From positions 35,785 to 99,784 of the forward strand of contig CAVRWX010000008.1 in the NCBI GenBank assembly GCA_963725035.1: DNA of 64,000 nt. Direction: 5' to 3'. The notes beneath the pieces were generated by a model. The model worked only from the letters and a program-made list of their open reading frames with translations, was not told the origin of the DNA and did not search any database. The stretch is from JALZKA01 sp963725035. GTDB taxonomy: Bacteria; Actinomycetota; Thermoleophilia; Solirubrobacterales; 70-9. Position numbers and translations under genes: made by a program. This document shows positions 34,752 to 42,912 of this stretch, piece after piece (the first letter of the stretch is position 1; the number at the start of each line of letters is the position of its first letter).

Positions 34752-35633
34752 TCAGGCCGGCGCGGGCGCCGGGACGGCTGCGCCGTTTCGGCGCGACATG
34801 TACTTCGCGAAGAGGCCCGCCGTGATGAACATGAACCCCGAGTACACGGCGGCGGGGATCGCGAGGTCGATGTCGATCGTGCCCGCGACGGCGATGGCGA
34901 GCGTCGAGTTGTGGATGCCCAGCTCCATCGCGATGGCCGTGGCCTGGCGATCGGTCAGCCGCGAGAGCTTTGCCATCCCGAACGAAACGGACATCGCGGC
35001 GACGTTGAGCGCAAGGGTCGCGAGGGCGACGTCGGCGAAGTTGTCGACCAGGACATCGAACTCACTAGCGACGGCACCGATCACGACCGCCAGGAACGCG
35101 ACGAACGCGACCTTCTTCAGCGTGTCCTTTCGCTGGGCGGTCGCCTCGGGGTAGCGCTCGCGGAGATACATGCCGATGGACAGCGGGATGATCGTGATGA
35201 AGAAGACGCGAATGACGACCCCGGCCATCGAGATGTCGCCGATGTCGGAGCCCGAGAAATGCTCGGCAGCGAGCCCGAGATAGAGCGGAACCGTCACGAG
35301 CGCGCCGAGGCTCGAGATCGCCGTCATCGTCACCGAGAGCGCCGTATCGCCCTTCGCGAGATGCGTGAGGAGGTTGGCAAGCGTCCCGCCCGGCGAAGCG
35401 CCGAGGAGAACGAGCCCGATCGCCAGGGTCGGCACGAGGTCGAAGAGCTCGGCGACGAAGAAAGCCAGGAACGGAGCGATCAGGCACAGGTTCAGGAGGC
35501 CGATCGCCACCCCTCGCGGGAACACGAAGATGCGCCGGAAGTCGGCGCGCGTCAGCTCGAGCCCCAGGCTCACCATGATCACGGCGAGCGCGATGGGGAG
35601 TCCCACCTCTGCGAAAGCGGACGTGTCCTCCAC
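34752..35633 (-). CDS. BASS-family (bile acid:sodium symporter-like) transporter
   Basis: A 293-residue membrane protein of about ten hydrophobic segments. It carries the BASS blocks LIAPFLAFFVAELFDLVPTL and GLVLLGASPGGTLANLLTHL (the Na/substrate crossover), then MELGIHNSTLAIAVAGTIDI. Bacterial members carry organic anions such as pyruvate, pantoate or sulfonates with sodium. The substrate is unknown. It follows pckG on the same strand, but the order pckG to transporter within an operon is unproven. Confidence 0.88.
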   Translation of the reverse strand: MEDTSAFAEVGLPIALAVIMVSLGLELTRADFRRIFVFPRGVAIGLLNLCLIAPFLAFFVAELFDLVPTLAIGLVLLGASPGGTLANLLTHLAKGDTALSVTMTAISSLGALVTVPLYLGLAAEHFSGSDIGDISMAGVVIRVFFITIIPLSIGMYLRERYPEATAQRKDTLKKVAFVAFLAVVIGAVASEFDVLVDNFADVALATLALNVAAMSVSFGMAKLSRLTDRQATAIAMELGIHNSTLAIAVAGTIDIDLAIPAAVYSGFMFITAGLFAKYMSRRNGAAVPAPAPA

Positions 35634-35683
35634 GAACGGTCACCCTAGACGCCGCGCGGGTGCCGCGCGGGGTATCACCCCCT

Positions 35684-36829
35684 CTACTCGTAGACCAGCC
35701 GGTACACCTTGCCAGTGAGTGCGACCGCGTACGAGTGTCCGTCGGCGTCTTGGGCGAACGAGGCGATTCGCAGGAGCTCGAGCCCGGTCGGCTCGGGCTC
35801 GCCGAGGCCATCGCCGGACGGCTTCGCGGACTCGATCACGCCTTGGCAGTAGTCGGCGTAGATGTAGCGGCCGACAAGGGGCTCAAGCGCCGGGTCGCGC
35901 ACGATGTGGCCGCCGGTGATTGCGCAGTTCGGGTCGTCGGGCTTGCCCGTGCGCTCGTAGGTGAGAACGGGATCCACCAACGGTTCACCCTTGTCCTCGA
36001 CCCCGGTCTCGGCCGTGCCCTCAAGAATCGGCCAGCCGTAGTTCGGCGGCTCCGTCACCTCCGTCGACGCCAGGTCCACCTCCTCCTGCTGGAAGTCGCC
36101 CACGTCACCGATCCAGATGTCCGTGCCGTCGATCGAGAACTGCCACGGGTTGCGAAGCCCTAGGGCGATCATCTCTGGCTCGGGCTTCGCGGCGTCGGGA
36201 TCGAGCCGGAAGAGCTTTCCCAGCGGCGAGCCGGGATCCTGGGAGACGAGCGGCCGAGGCGCCACGGGTCCGCCCTCGCCGGTTGAGAGATAGAGCGAAC
36301 CCCTCTCGTCGAAGTCGACATGCCCGCCCCAATGCACCTCGTTTGGATGCTCGATCGCCAGGAGCTCCCGCCGCGAGTCCTCGTCGCCCGGGACGAACGC
36401 TTCCAGGTGAAGCTTTCTATCGCGTCCCGAATATGTGACAAAGATCTCATTGCCTTTCGGCGAGTGAGCAAGCGACAGCAGGGCGCCCTCGCCCTCGGTC
36501 GAGACGTCGCTCGAGATGTCGAGCACGACCTCTGGCTCCCGGCCGCCGGCACGGTCCATGCGTTTGACGACCCCCGCGCGCTCGCCGACATAGAGCGCGC
36601 CGTCAGGAGCGCCGGTGAGCGCGATCGGCTCCTCGAACTCGCCGACCTCCTCGAGGGCGAGCTCCGGCTCGGCGGGCAGCGCCTCGTCGGTCGTCTCGCC
36701 GGGCTCGTCTCCGCCCCCGCAGCCCGCCACGACGAGCACACTGGAGACGGCGATCGCAGCGCTCCGCCGGATCTCCCGCACACCCCTCACCCCCGGGATC
36801 AAACCGCATACAGCCGGCTTTCGCTCCAC
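35684..36829 (-). CDS. PQQ-type soluble sugar dehydrogenase lipoprotein
   Basis: A 381-residue protein of the glucose/sorbosone dehydrogenase (GSDH) family. The signal and lipobox (IAVSSVLVVAGCGGGDEP) lead into a six-blade beta-propeller. VERAGVVKRMD-like blade starts are visible, with STEGEGALLSLAHSPKGNE, HWGGHVDFDERGSLYLSTGE (His and Asp near the PQQ site), IWIGDVGDFQQEEVD and PPNYGWPILEGTAETG. Members oxidise aldoses with PQQ, while some act on unknown substrates. It is divergent from the SucC-like gene. Confidence 0.87.
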   Translation of the reverse strand: MERKPAVCGLIPGVRGVREIRRSAAIAVSSVLVVAGCGGGDEPGETTDEALPAEPELALEEVGEFEEPIALTGAPDGALYVGERAGVVKRMDRAGGREPEVVLDISSDVSTEGEGALLSLAHSPKGNEIFVTYSGRDRKLHLEAFVPGDEDSRRELLAIEHPNEVHWGGHVDFDERGSLYLSTGEGGPVAPRPLVSQDPGSPLGKLFRLDPDAAKPEPEMIALGLRNPWQFSIDGTDIWIGDVGDFQQEEVDLASTEVTEPPNYGWPILEGTAETGVEDKGEPLVDPVLTYERTGKPDDPNCAITGGHIVRDPALEPLVGRYIYADYCQGVIESAKPSGDGLGEPEPTGLELLRIASFAQDADGHSYAVALTGKVYRLVYE

Positions 36830-36854
36830 GCCCTAATAGGCTCACGCGCCGCCA

Positions 36855-38063
36855 ATGCGCTTCTACGAGTACGAATCGCGCCGGATCGTCGAGCGGGCCG
36901 GCATCCCGGTCACGGACTACGGCTTCTGCACAACGGCCGACGAGGCCCGCGAGGCCGCCGAGCGGATCGGCGGCGAGACCGTGATCAAGTCGCAGGTCTT
37001 GACGGGCGGGCGTATGAAGGCGGGCGGCGTCAAGTTCGCCACCACGCCTGATGAGGCCGCCGAGCACGCGGCGGCGATCCTCGAGCTCGAGATCGGCGGT
37101 CACATGCCGGTCGGCGTCCTGGTCGACCCCAAGGCCGACGTCGCCCAGGAGTACTACGCGGCCGTGCTGTGGGACGGGCGCGCCAAGCGCCCGATGATGC
37201 TGTTTTCGGACATGGGCGGCATCGATATCGAGCAGGTCGCCGAGGAGCATCCCGACCACGTGGGGCGCGGCCACCTCTCGAACCTCCACCCCGTCTTCGA
37301 CTTCCAAGCGAAGGAAACTGTCGCCCGCTGCGGCATGACCGGCTCTGAGCTCACCCGCGCGACGATGATCCTCGCCCGCCTCGCAGCGCTTCAGCGCGAC
37401 TTCGACATGACCCTCGCCGAGATCAACCCGGTCGCGCGCCTGAACGACGGTTCATTCGTCGCCCTCGACGCCCACATGGAGATGGAAGACGAGGCGGTCG
37501 GCCGCCACAAGAAGATGCTCGAGGAGATCGGGGTCGACCTATCCGAGCCCCGCGAGATGTACGAGCCCTCGGCCTTCGAGCGGAACGTGAAGGCGATCGA
37601 CGCCGCCGACCACCGCGGCGTGATCCAGGGCAAGGACCACGGCTTCGAGGGCAACCTCGGCCTCGTGATCGGCGCGGGCGGCGGCTCGCTGACCCTTACC
37701 GACGCCGTGCGCTCGCAGGGCGGCAAGCCCGCCAACTACGCCGAGATCGGCGGCAACCCGTCGGTCGCCAAGGCGAAGGGCCTCGCCAAGGAAGTTCTTC
37801 AGAAGGAAGGCGTCGAGAAGATCGCGGTGATGATGTCGATCGTCTCCAACACCCGCGTGGACATCGTCGCCCGCGGCGTGATCAAGGCATGTCTCGAGCT
37901 TGGCAAGGATCCGGCCGAGACCATCGCCGTTTTCCGCATCCCCGGCGCGTGGGAGGAAGAGGGCGCGAAGATCCTCTCCAAGTACGGGATCGAGTTCCGC
38001 GACCGCAAGACGTCCATGTGGGAGGCGGCGGGCGAGGCCGTCGCGAAGATCCAGGGGGAGTGA
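36855..38063 (+). CDS. ADP-forming acyl-CoA synthetase (SucC-like), beta subunit
   Basis: A 402-residue ATP-grasp subunit similar to succinyl-CoA synthetase beta and malate thiokinase MtkA. MRFYEYESRRIVERAGIPVT and VIKSQVLTGGRMKAGGVKFA form the ATP-grasp N-domain. DMTLAEINPVARLNDGSFVA and ALDAHMEMEDEAVGRH are the metal-binding region. NLGLVIGAGGGSLTLTDAVR and NYAEIGGNPSVAKAKG are in the ligase domain. The sequence is divergent from ordinary SucC. The nearby CitE-family lyase makes malate-CoA ligase an alternative to succinate-CoA ligase. The alpha gene follows after a hairpin. Confidence 0.85.
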   Translation: MRFYEYESRRIVERAGIPVTDYGFCTTADEAREAAERIGGETVIKSQVLTGGRMKAGGVKFATTPDEAAEHAAAILELEIGGHMPVGVLVDPKADVAQEYYAAVLWDGRAKRPMMLFSDMGGIDIEQVAEEHPDHVGRGHLSNLHPVFDFQAKETVARCGMTGSELTRATMILARLAALQRDFDMTLAEINPVARLNDGSFVALDAHMEMEDEAVGRHKKMLEEIGVDLSEPREMYEPSAFERNVKAIDAADHRGVIQGKDHGFEGNLGLVIGAGGGSLTLTDAVRSQGGKPANYAEIGGNPSVAKAKGLAKEVLQKEGVEKIAVMMSIVSNTRVDIVARGVIKACLELGKDPAETIAVFRIPGAWEEEGAKILSKYGIEFRDRKTSMWEAAGEAVAKIQGE

Positions 38064-38077
38064 GGGGCTTTCGCCCC
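38064..38077 (+). promoter_or_regulatory. Stem-loop between the beta and alpha subunit genes
   Basis: GGGGC (38064-38068) and GCCCC (38073-38077) flank a TTTC loop directly after the beta stop. No T-run follows, so it is more likely an mRNA stability or translational-spacing element than a terminator. Confidence 0.5.
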
Positions 38078-38105
38078 GAAAGCAGCATGTGCGCGGTGAG
38101 GGTGC

Positions 38106-38118
38106 GGAGGTATCTATG
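38106..38118 (+). promoter_or_regulatory. Strong ribosome site deciding the alpha-subunit start
   Basis: GGAGGT at 38106-38111 lies four bases before the ATG at 38116. The ATG opens MSSS and then hits a stop, while the conserved alpha frame begins just beyond. This argues that the true start is 38116 with an indel in 38121-38128. Confidence 0.6.
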
Positions 38119-39028
38119 TCATCCTCCTGAATCCGAGGACTTCACCTTCATCGTCCAGGGCATCACCGGCCGCGAGGCCGTGAATCTGACGCGCGAGTGC
38201 ATCGACTACGGCTCCAAGGTCGTCGGCGGCGTCACACCCGGCCGTAAGGGCCGCGAGGTCCACGGCGTTCCCGTTTGGGACACGGTCGAGCAGGCGGTCG
38301 AACACCACGGTGCGCCAATCGACGGAGCCGTCGTCACCGTTCCCCCCGCCTTCACCAAGGACGCGGTCGTCGAGGCGATCGAAAACGACGTGAAGCTGAT
38401 CGTCGTCGTCACCGAGCGCATCCCACGCAGGGACGTCGCCCAGATGGTCGAGCTCGCGGACGAGCGCGGCGCGCGCATCATCGGCCCGAACTGCCTGGGC
38501 CTGATCGTCCCCGGCGTCTGCAAGATGGGCGGGATCGGCGGCCCCGCGAAGGACGCCGCCAAGGCGTATGAGCGCGGCGCCGTCGGCGTCATGTCCCGCT
38601 CGGGCGGCATGACCACGGAGATCTCCTCATCGCTTACCGCCGCAGGCCTGGGCGTCTCGACCGCCGTCTCGATCGGCGGCGACGCGATCATCGGCTCGAC
38701 CTACGCGGAGCTCATGCCCTACTTCGAAGAGGACCCCGAGACCGAGGCGATCGTGATCTACACCGAGCCCGGCGGACGCATGGAGGCCGAGCTCGTCGAC
38801 TGGCGCTCAGAAAACGGCTCCAAGCTCCCGATCATCGCCTTCATGGCCGGGAAGTTCATGGATGACGAGGAGATGCAGGGCATGAGCTTCGGCCACGCCG
38901 GCACGATCGTCGAGGGCAAGGAGGACTCGGCGACCGAGAAGATCGCCCGTCTCGAGGCGTCCGGCATTCCAGTCGTCGAGCGGATCGATGAGATCCCCGA
39001 CCGCGTGAAGGAGGCGATCGGCAAGTGA
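38116..39028 (+). CDS. ADP-forming acyl-CoA synthetase (SucD-like), alpha subunit
   Basis: About 304 residues. The CoA-binding Rossmann domain opens with DFTFIVQGITGREAVNLTRE. VVTVPPAFTKDAVVEAIEND and GARIIGPNCLGLIVPGVCKM follow, and MSFGHAGTIVEGKEDSATEK holds the phosphohistidine loop (GHAG). As printed, the conserved frame can start only at an ATG at 38087, without a good ribosome site. The GGAGGT-ATG at 38116 fits far better if one T in the TCCTCCT run is extra. The ferredoxin gene overlaps its stop. Substrate choice (succinate or malate) is open. Confidence 0.84.
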
Positions 39029-39273
39029 GCGAGGCGATGCATGGGATCTTCATCGAGGTCGAGGTCTCGCCCGAGCACGCGAGCGATCCCGAGCTTGCCC
39101 AGAAGCTCGATGACGCGTGCCCGGTTGACATCTTCAAGGCCTCGGACAGCGGAGTGACGGTCGTCCACGAGAACAAGGACGAGTGTGTCCTTTGCGGCCT
39201 GTGTCTTGACGCATCCCCCGAGGGCGCCGTCACCGTGACGAAGCTCTACGACGGCACCACGCTCGCGCGGTAA
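39025..39273 (+). CDS. Single-cluster ferredoxin-like protein
   Basis: An 82-residue acidic protein. The pattern DACPVDIF and, 23 residues later, ECVLCGLCLDASPEG gives CxxCxxC plus a remote Cys-Pro, enough for one [4Fe-4S] cluster. The usual fourth Cys of a second cluster is Ser (DASP). It starts at GTG 39025, overlapping the alpha stop (GTGA), so translation is coupled. Why an iron-sulfur protein is tied to a CoA ligase is unclear; its redox partner is not in the window. Confidence 0.8.
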   Translation: MSEAMHGIFIEVEVSPEHASDPELAQKLDDACPVDIFKASDSGVTVVHENKDECVLCGLCLDASPEGAVTVTKLYDGTTLAR

Positions 39274-39299
39274 TTCACCCCTCGCCAGACTAGGCGGCG

Positions 39300-40751
39300 A
39301 TGAACTTCATCTCGGACGTCCTCGAGCAGTTCCCGTCGGCCAGGCCGGCGCTGCTCGCAATCGATGCGAACGGCGAGCGGCGGGTGTGGCACTTCGGCGA
39401 GCTGATCGCGATGAGCGCCGGAGTATCGGGCGCCCTCGCAGCGCGAGGCGTGAACCGCGGCGATGTCGTCATGACCCTCGCGGGCAACCGGATCGAGTGG
39501 GTACTCACGATGCTCGCGGCGTGGCGGATGGGCGCGGTCGCACTGCCGATGTCCACTCAGCTTCGACCGGGAGACCTCGAGCACAGGGTCGCCGTCGCGA
39601 ATCCGCGGCTCTGCGTCGGCGAGGAGGAGCTCCTTGGCTCCATGCCCGGCGGGGTCGAGTGCATGACGATGGCGGAGATGGAGTCCGTCCTCGACGAGGA
39701 CCGCCCGCAGGAGACACCCGCGTCCATCGCGGACCTCGCCCCGAGCGACCCGGCGCTGATCGTCTTCACCTCGGGCACGACGGGCGGACCACGCGCGGCG
39801 CTCCACACCGCCTCGTACCTGCCGGCGCAGCGCGGGCAGGCGGAGAACTGGGTCGGCTCGGGCAAGGACGACCTGGTCTGGGTCACGACGGCGACGGGCT
39901 GGTCGAAGTCGGCCCGCAATGTCTTCGTCGCCCCCTGGCTGACGGGGGCCGCGGCGCTGATCTGCGACGCGCGATTCGACCCGGTCGAGCGCCTGGCGCT
40001 TTGCGAGCGCGAGGGCGTGACCGTTCTCTGTCAGGCGCCTACCGAGTACCGCATGCTCGCGGCGCACGCCGAGCTCGGCCCGGTGCCATCCCTCCGGCGC
40101 GCGATCTCCGCGGGCGAGCCGCTCGGCGCCGACATGCTCGCGACGTACCGCGACGCGTGGGGGCTCGAGATCGCAGACGGTTACGGACAGACCGAGACGG
40201 GCCACGTGTGTGGCAACCACCTTGGCCTCGAGATCAAGCCGGGGTCCATGGGTCAGCCGCTTCCTGGCTTGGAGGTCCGCGTCGCCGACGGCGAATTGCA
40301 GGTGCGCGCCGCCACCTGTCCCACGTTCTTCGCGGGATACATAGGTGACGAGAACGGCCCCGATCTGATCGACGGCGAGTGGTGGGCGACGGGAGACCTC
40401 GTGCGCGAAGACGAGGACGGGCATTTCTTCCACGAGGGGCGCGCGGACGACATGATCACGTCGTCCGGCTACCGCATCGGCCCAGGCGAGGTCGAGTCCG
40501 CGCTCATGACCCATCCGGCGGTCGCGGAGGCCGCCGCCGTGCCGCATCCCGATCCCGAGCGAGGCTCAGTGGTGCGGGCGGTCGTGGTCCTTCGCGAAGG
40601 CGCCGGCGACGACGCGCTGGCGGCAGAGCTCCGCGAGCATGTGAAGTCGGTGACCGCGCCGTACAAGGCGCCGCGGATCGTCGAGTTCGCAGCCGAGCTG
40701 CCGAGGACGGCGAGCGGAAAACTCCGCCGCGCCGCCCTCAGGCGCGGCTAG
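39300..40751 (+). CDS. AMP-forming acyl-CoA synthetase
   Basis: A 483-residue ANL-superfamily ligase. The ATP loop reads VFTSGTTGGPRAALHTASYL, with Arg replacing the usual Lys after the Pro. Other blocks are LEIADGYGQTETGHVCGNHL, DGEWWATGDLVREDEDGHFF and, at the C-terminus, APYKAPRIVEFAAELPRTAS then GKLRRAALRRG with the catalytic Lys. The length and QTE motif fit acetate or medium-chain enzymes. It is convergent with the acetate symporter ActP, so acetate or a short acid is a plausible substrate. Confidence 0.88.
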   Translation: MNFISDVLEQFPSARPALLAIDANGERRVWHFGELIAMSAGVSGALAARGVNRGDVVMTLAGNRIEWVLTMLAAWRMGAVALPMSTQLRPGDLEHRVAVANPRLCVGEEELLGSMPGGVECMTMAEMESVLDEDRPQETPASIADLAPSDPALIVFTSGTTGGPRAALHTASYLPAQRGQAENWVGSGKDDLVWVTTATGWSKSARNVFVAPWLTGAAALICDARFDPVERLALCEREGVTVLCQAPTEYRMLAAHAELGPVPSLRRAISAGEPLGADMLATYRDAWGLEIADGYGQTETGHVCGNHLGLEIKPGSMGQPLPGLEVRVADGELQVRAATCPTFFAGYIGDENGPDLIDGEWWATGDLVREDEDGHFFHEGRADDMITSSGYRIGPGEVESALMTHPAVAEAAAVPHPDPERGSVVRAVVVLREGAGDDALAAELREHVKSVTAPYKAPRIVEFAAELPRTASGKLRRAALRRG

Positions 40752-42398
40752 CTAGACGCGACCGGCAGGAACCCTCTCCTCCTGTGGCTCCGGAGCGGGC
40801 GGCGCTGGACGCTCGGGCGCGGGGGTACCCGCTGTCTCGGCGCCGAGGCCGGTCTCGGCCCGGACATGGAGCTCCTCGAAGGTGTGCTCCCCGCGGCTCT
40901 CTTCCTTCGAGAGGAGCGAGCCGAGGATGCAACCGAGGAAGCCGAGCGGCACCGAGATGATCGCCGGCTGGGTCAGGTTGATGATGGGGTCTTCGGTTCG
41001 CACGTCAGGCCCGATGAGCACGATGCCGATCGAGCTCACCACGCCGAACAGGACGCCGCAGACCGCACCCGTGGTGTTGAAGCGCTTCCACGTCAACGCC
41101 AGGAGCAGCGCCGGGAAGTTCGCGCTCGCCGCCACGGCGAATGCCAAGCCGACCATGTATGAGACGTTCAGATCCGAGCCGCCGATCACCGCGATGGCGA
41201 TCGCGAGGGCGCCGATCATGAATGCCGCGATCCGGCCGACCATGACCTCCTCGTGCTCGGAGTCCTTGCCCTTCCTGACCACGTTCGACCAAACGTCGTG
41301 CGCAACGGCGCCTGACGCCGAGATCACGAGTCCGGCGACCACCGCGAGGATGGTCGCGAACGCGATCGCCGAGATGATCGCGAGGAAGGCGTCGCCGCCG
41401 ACTGAGCCCGCGCCGCCGCCGACCTCTTGGGCCAGAAGCGGAGCGGCGAGGTTTCCTGCCTCGTCGACCGCGCCGGTCGTTCCGGCCTCGCCCAGGATCG
41501 CCCTCGAGCCGAAGCCGAGGAAGGTGGTCATGACGTAGAAAGCGCCGATCAGCGCAACCGCCCAGCCCACTGAGGAGCGGGCGGCCTTGGCGTCTGGCAC
41601 GGTGAAGAACCGCATCAGGATGTGCGGCAACCCGGCGGTACCAAGCACCAAGCCGAGTCCGAGCGACACGGTGTCGATCGGTTCGGTGAAACGCAGGCCC
41701 GGCGAGAGGTACTCGTCAGGCGAATCGGATTGGTTCTCCGCAAGATCGAAGATGTCGATCGGGTTCCAGCCGATTTCCGCAAGAACGAATATGGACAAAA
41801 CCGTTGCACCCGTCATCAAGAGCACGGCCTTGACGATCTGAACCCACGTCGTCGCCAGCATGCCGCCGAAGACGACATAGACGAGCATGAAGACTCCCGT
41901 CGCGATGACCGCGACGTTGAAGTCGATCCCCACCAGAGCGTTGATCAGAGCTCCGGCCCCGACCATCTGCGCAATCAAATAGAACGCAGCGACGGCCAGG
42001 GTTCCAAGCGCGGCGGCAACCCGTGCCGGCCGCTGATTCAGGCGGAACGAGAGGACGTCGGCGATCGTGAACTTGCCGGCGTTTCGCATCCGCTCGGAGA
42101 GCAGGAAGAGCACCGTCAGGAACGCGACCAGGAAGCCGACGGAATAGAGGAACCCGTCGAACCCGAACAGGAAGATCAGGCCCGCGATCCCCAGGAACGA
42201 CGCCGCGGACATGTAGTCGCCCGCAATTGCGAATCCGTTCTGGACTCCCGTGATGCCGCGGCCCGCGGCCCAGAAGTCCGTGGCGGATCGGGTGCGCTTG
42301 GAGGCCCAGTAGGTGATCCCAAGCGTTATCGCGACGACGAGGCCGAAGATGACCAGCGCCTCGACATTGACCTCCGCGACTGGAATGAAGGCGGTCAT
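40752..42398 (-). CDS. actP: Cation/acetate symporter ActP (SSS family)
   Basis: A 548-residue sodium:solute symporter with about 13 membrane segments. The early block TRSATDFWAAGRGITGVQNG and GDYMSAASFLGIAGLIFLFG is typical of ActP. FTIADVLSFRLNQRPARVAA and GLPHILMRFFTVPDAKAARS follow. The soluble C-terminal tail is proline-rich. ActP imports acetate, propionate and glycolate. Its start overlaps the DUF485 gene by four bases, the standard pairing. Confidence 0.93.
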   Translation of the reverse strand: MTAFIPVAEVNVEALVIFGLVVAITLGITYWASKRTRSATDFWAAGRGITGVQNGFAIAGDYMSAASFLGIAGLIFLFGFDGFLYSVGFLVAFLTVLFLLSERMRNAGKFTIADVLSFRLNQRPARVAAALGTLAVAAFYLIAQMVGAGALINALVGIDFNVAVIATGVFMLVYVVFGGMLATTWVQIVKAVLLMTGATVLSIFVLAEIGWNPIDIFDLAENQSDSPDEYLSPGLRFTEPIDTVSLGLGLVLGTAGLPHILMRFFTVPDAKAARSSVGWAVALIGAFYVMTTFLGFGSRAILGEAGTTGAVDEAGNLAAPLLAQEVGGGAGSVGGDAFLAIISAIAFATILAVVAGLVISASGAVAHDVWSNVVRKGKDSEHEEVMVGRIAAFMIGALAIAIAVIGGSDLNVSYMVGLAFAVAASANFPALLLALTWKRFNTTGAVCGVLFGVVSSIGIVLIGPDVRTEDPIINLTQPAIISVPLGFLGCILGSLLSKEESRGEHTFEELHVRAETGLGAETAGTPAPERPAPPAPEPQEERVPAGRV

Positions 42399-42793
42399 CG
42401 GGGCACCTCACCGTTGCCGGCGGTGGCAGAGCCTTCGCCGGTAGCCGGCGCGGTGCCGGCCGGCGCGGGCGCCGGCGTGCCTTGAGCGGCGCGCTCGGCC
42501 GCCTTTGCGGCCAGCGGGTCGAAGACCTTGTCGGCGCGCCGCAGATAGGCGGCGGCGAGCACCCACACCATGATGAACTGGCTGAGGGCGAAGATGTAGC
42601 CGACGGTGACGCCTTCGATGACCTTCTCGCCCATGAAGTCGGGCGCGACTCCGGCCAAGACGATGAAGCCGAAGTACCAGGTCAAAAAGAAGATCGTGGC
42701 CGGGACGACGAAGCGGCGCTTCTGCGTCACGAGTTCCTTGAACTCGGGCGAGCGCGCAGCCGCATCCCAGTCCACCTGCTGGGTGGTTGACAT
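42395..42793 (-). CDS. DUF485 membrane protein partner of ActP
   Basis: A 132-residue protein with two membrane helices and the DUF485 pattern FKELVTQKRRFVVPATIFFL, then FMGEKVIEGVTVGYIFALSQ. The C-terminal tail is Ala/Pro-rich. DUF485 proteins are nearly always encoded directly upstream of ActP symporters, as here. Confidence 0.92.
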   Translation of the reverse strand: MSTTQQVDWDAAARSPEFKELVTQKRRFVVPATIFFLTWYFGFIVLAGVAPDFMGEKVIEGVTVGYIFALSQFIMVWVLAAAYLRRADKVFDPLAAKAAERAAQGTPAPAPAGTAPATGEGSATAGNGEVPR

Positions 42794-42912
42794 CCTCTCC
42801 TCCTTCGCGTAGGTCGCGTAGTCAAACGGCAGCGCTTGATGCTGGTGCCGTTGCAGTGATCGGATTCCTCGTACGTGTTCCCGACGAGGAAGCAGGCAAA
42901 CTAATTCGCCTC

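Noticed and set aside
39246..40547. A 433-codon minus-strand frame opposite the acyl-CoA synthetase
   Set aside because: Antisense shadow; the plus strand carries all ANL motifs.
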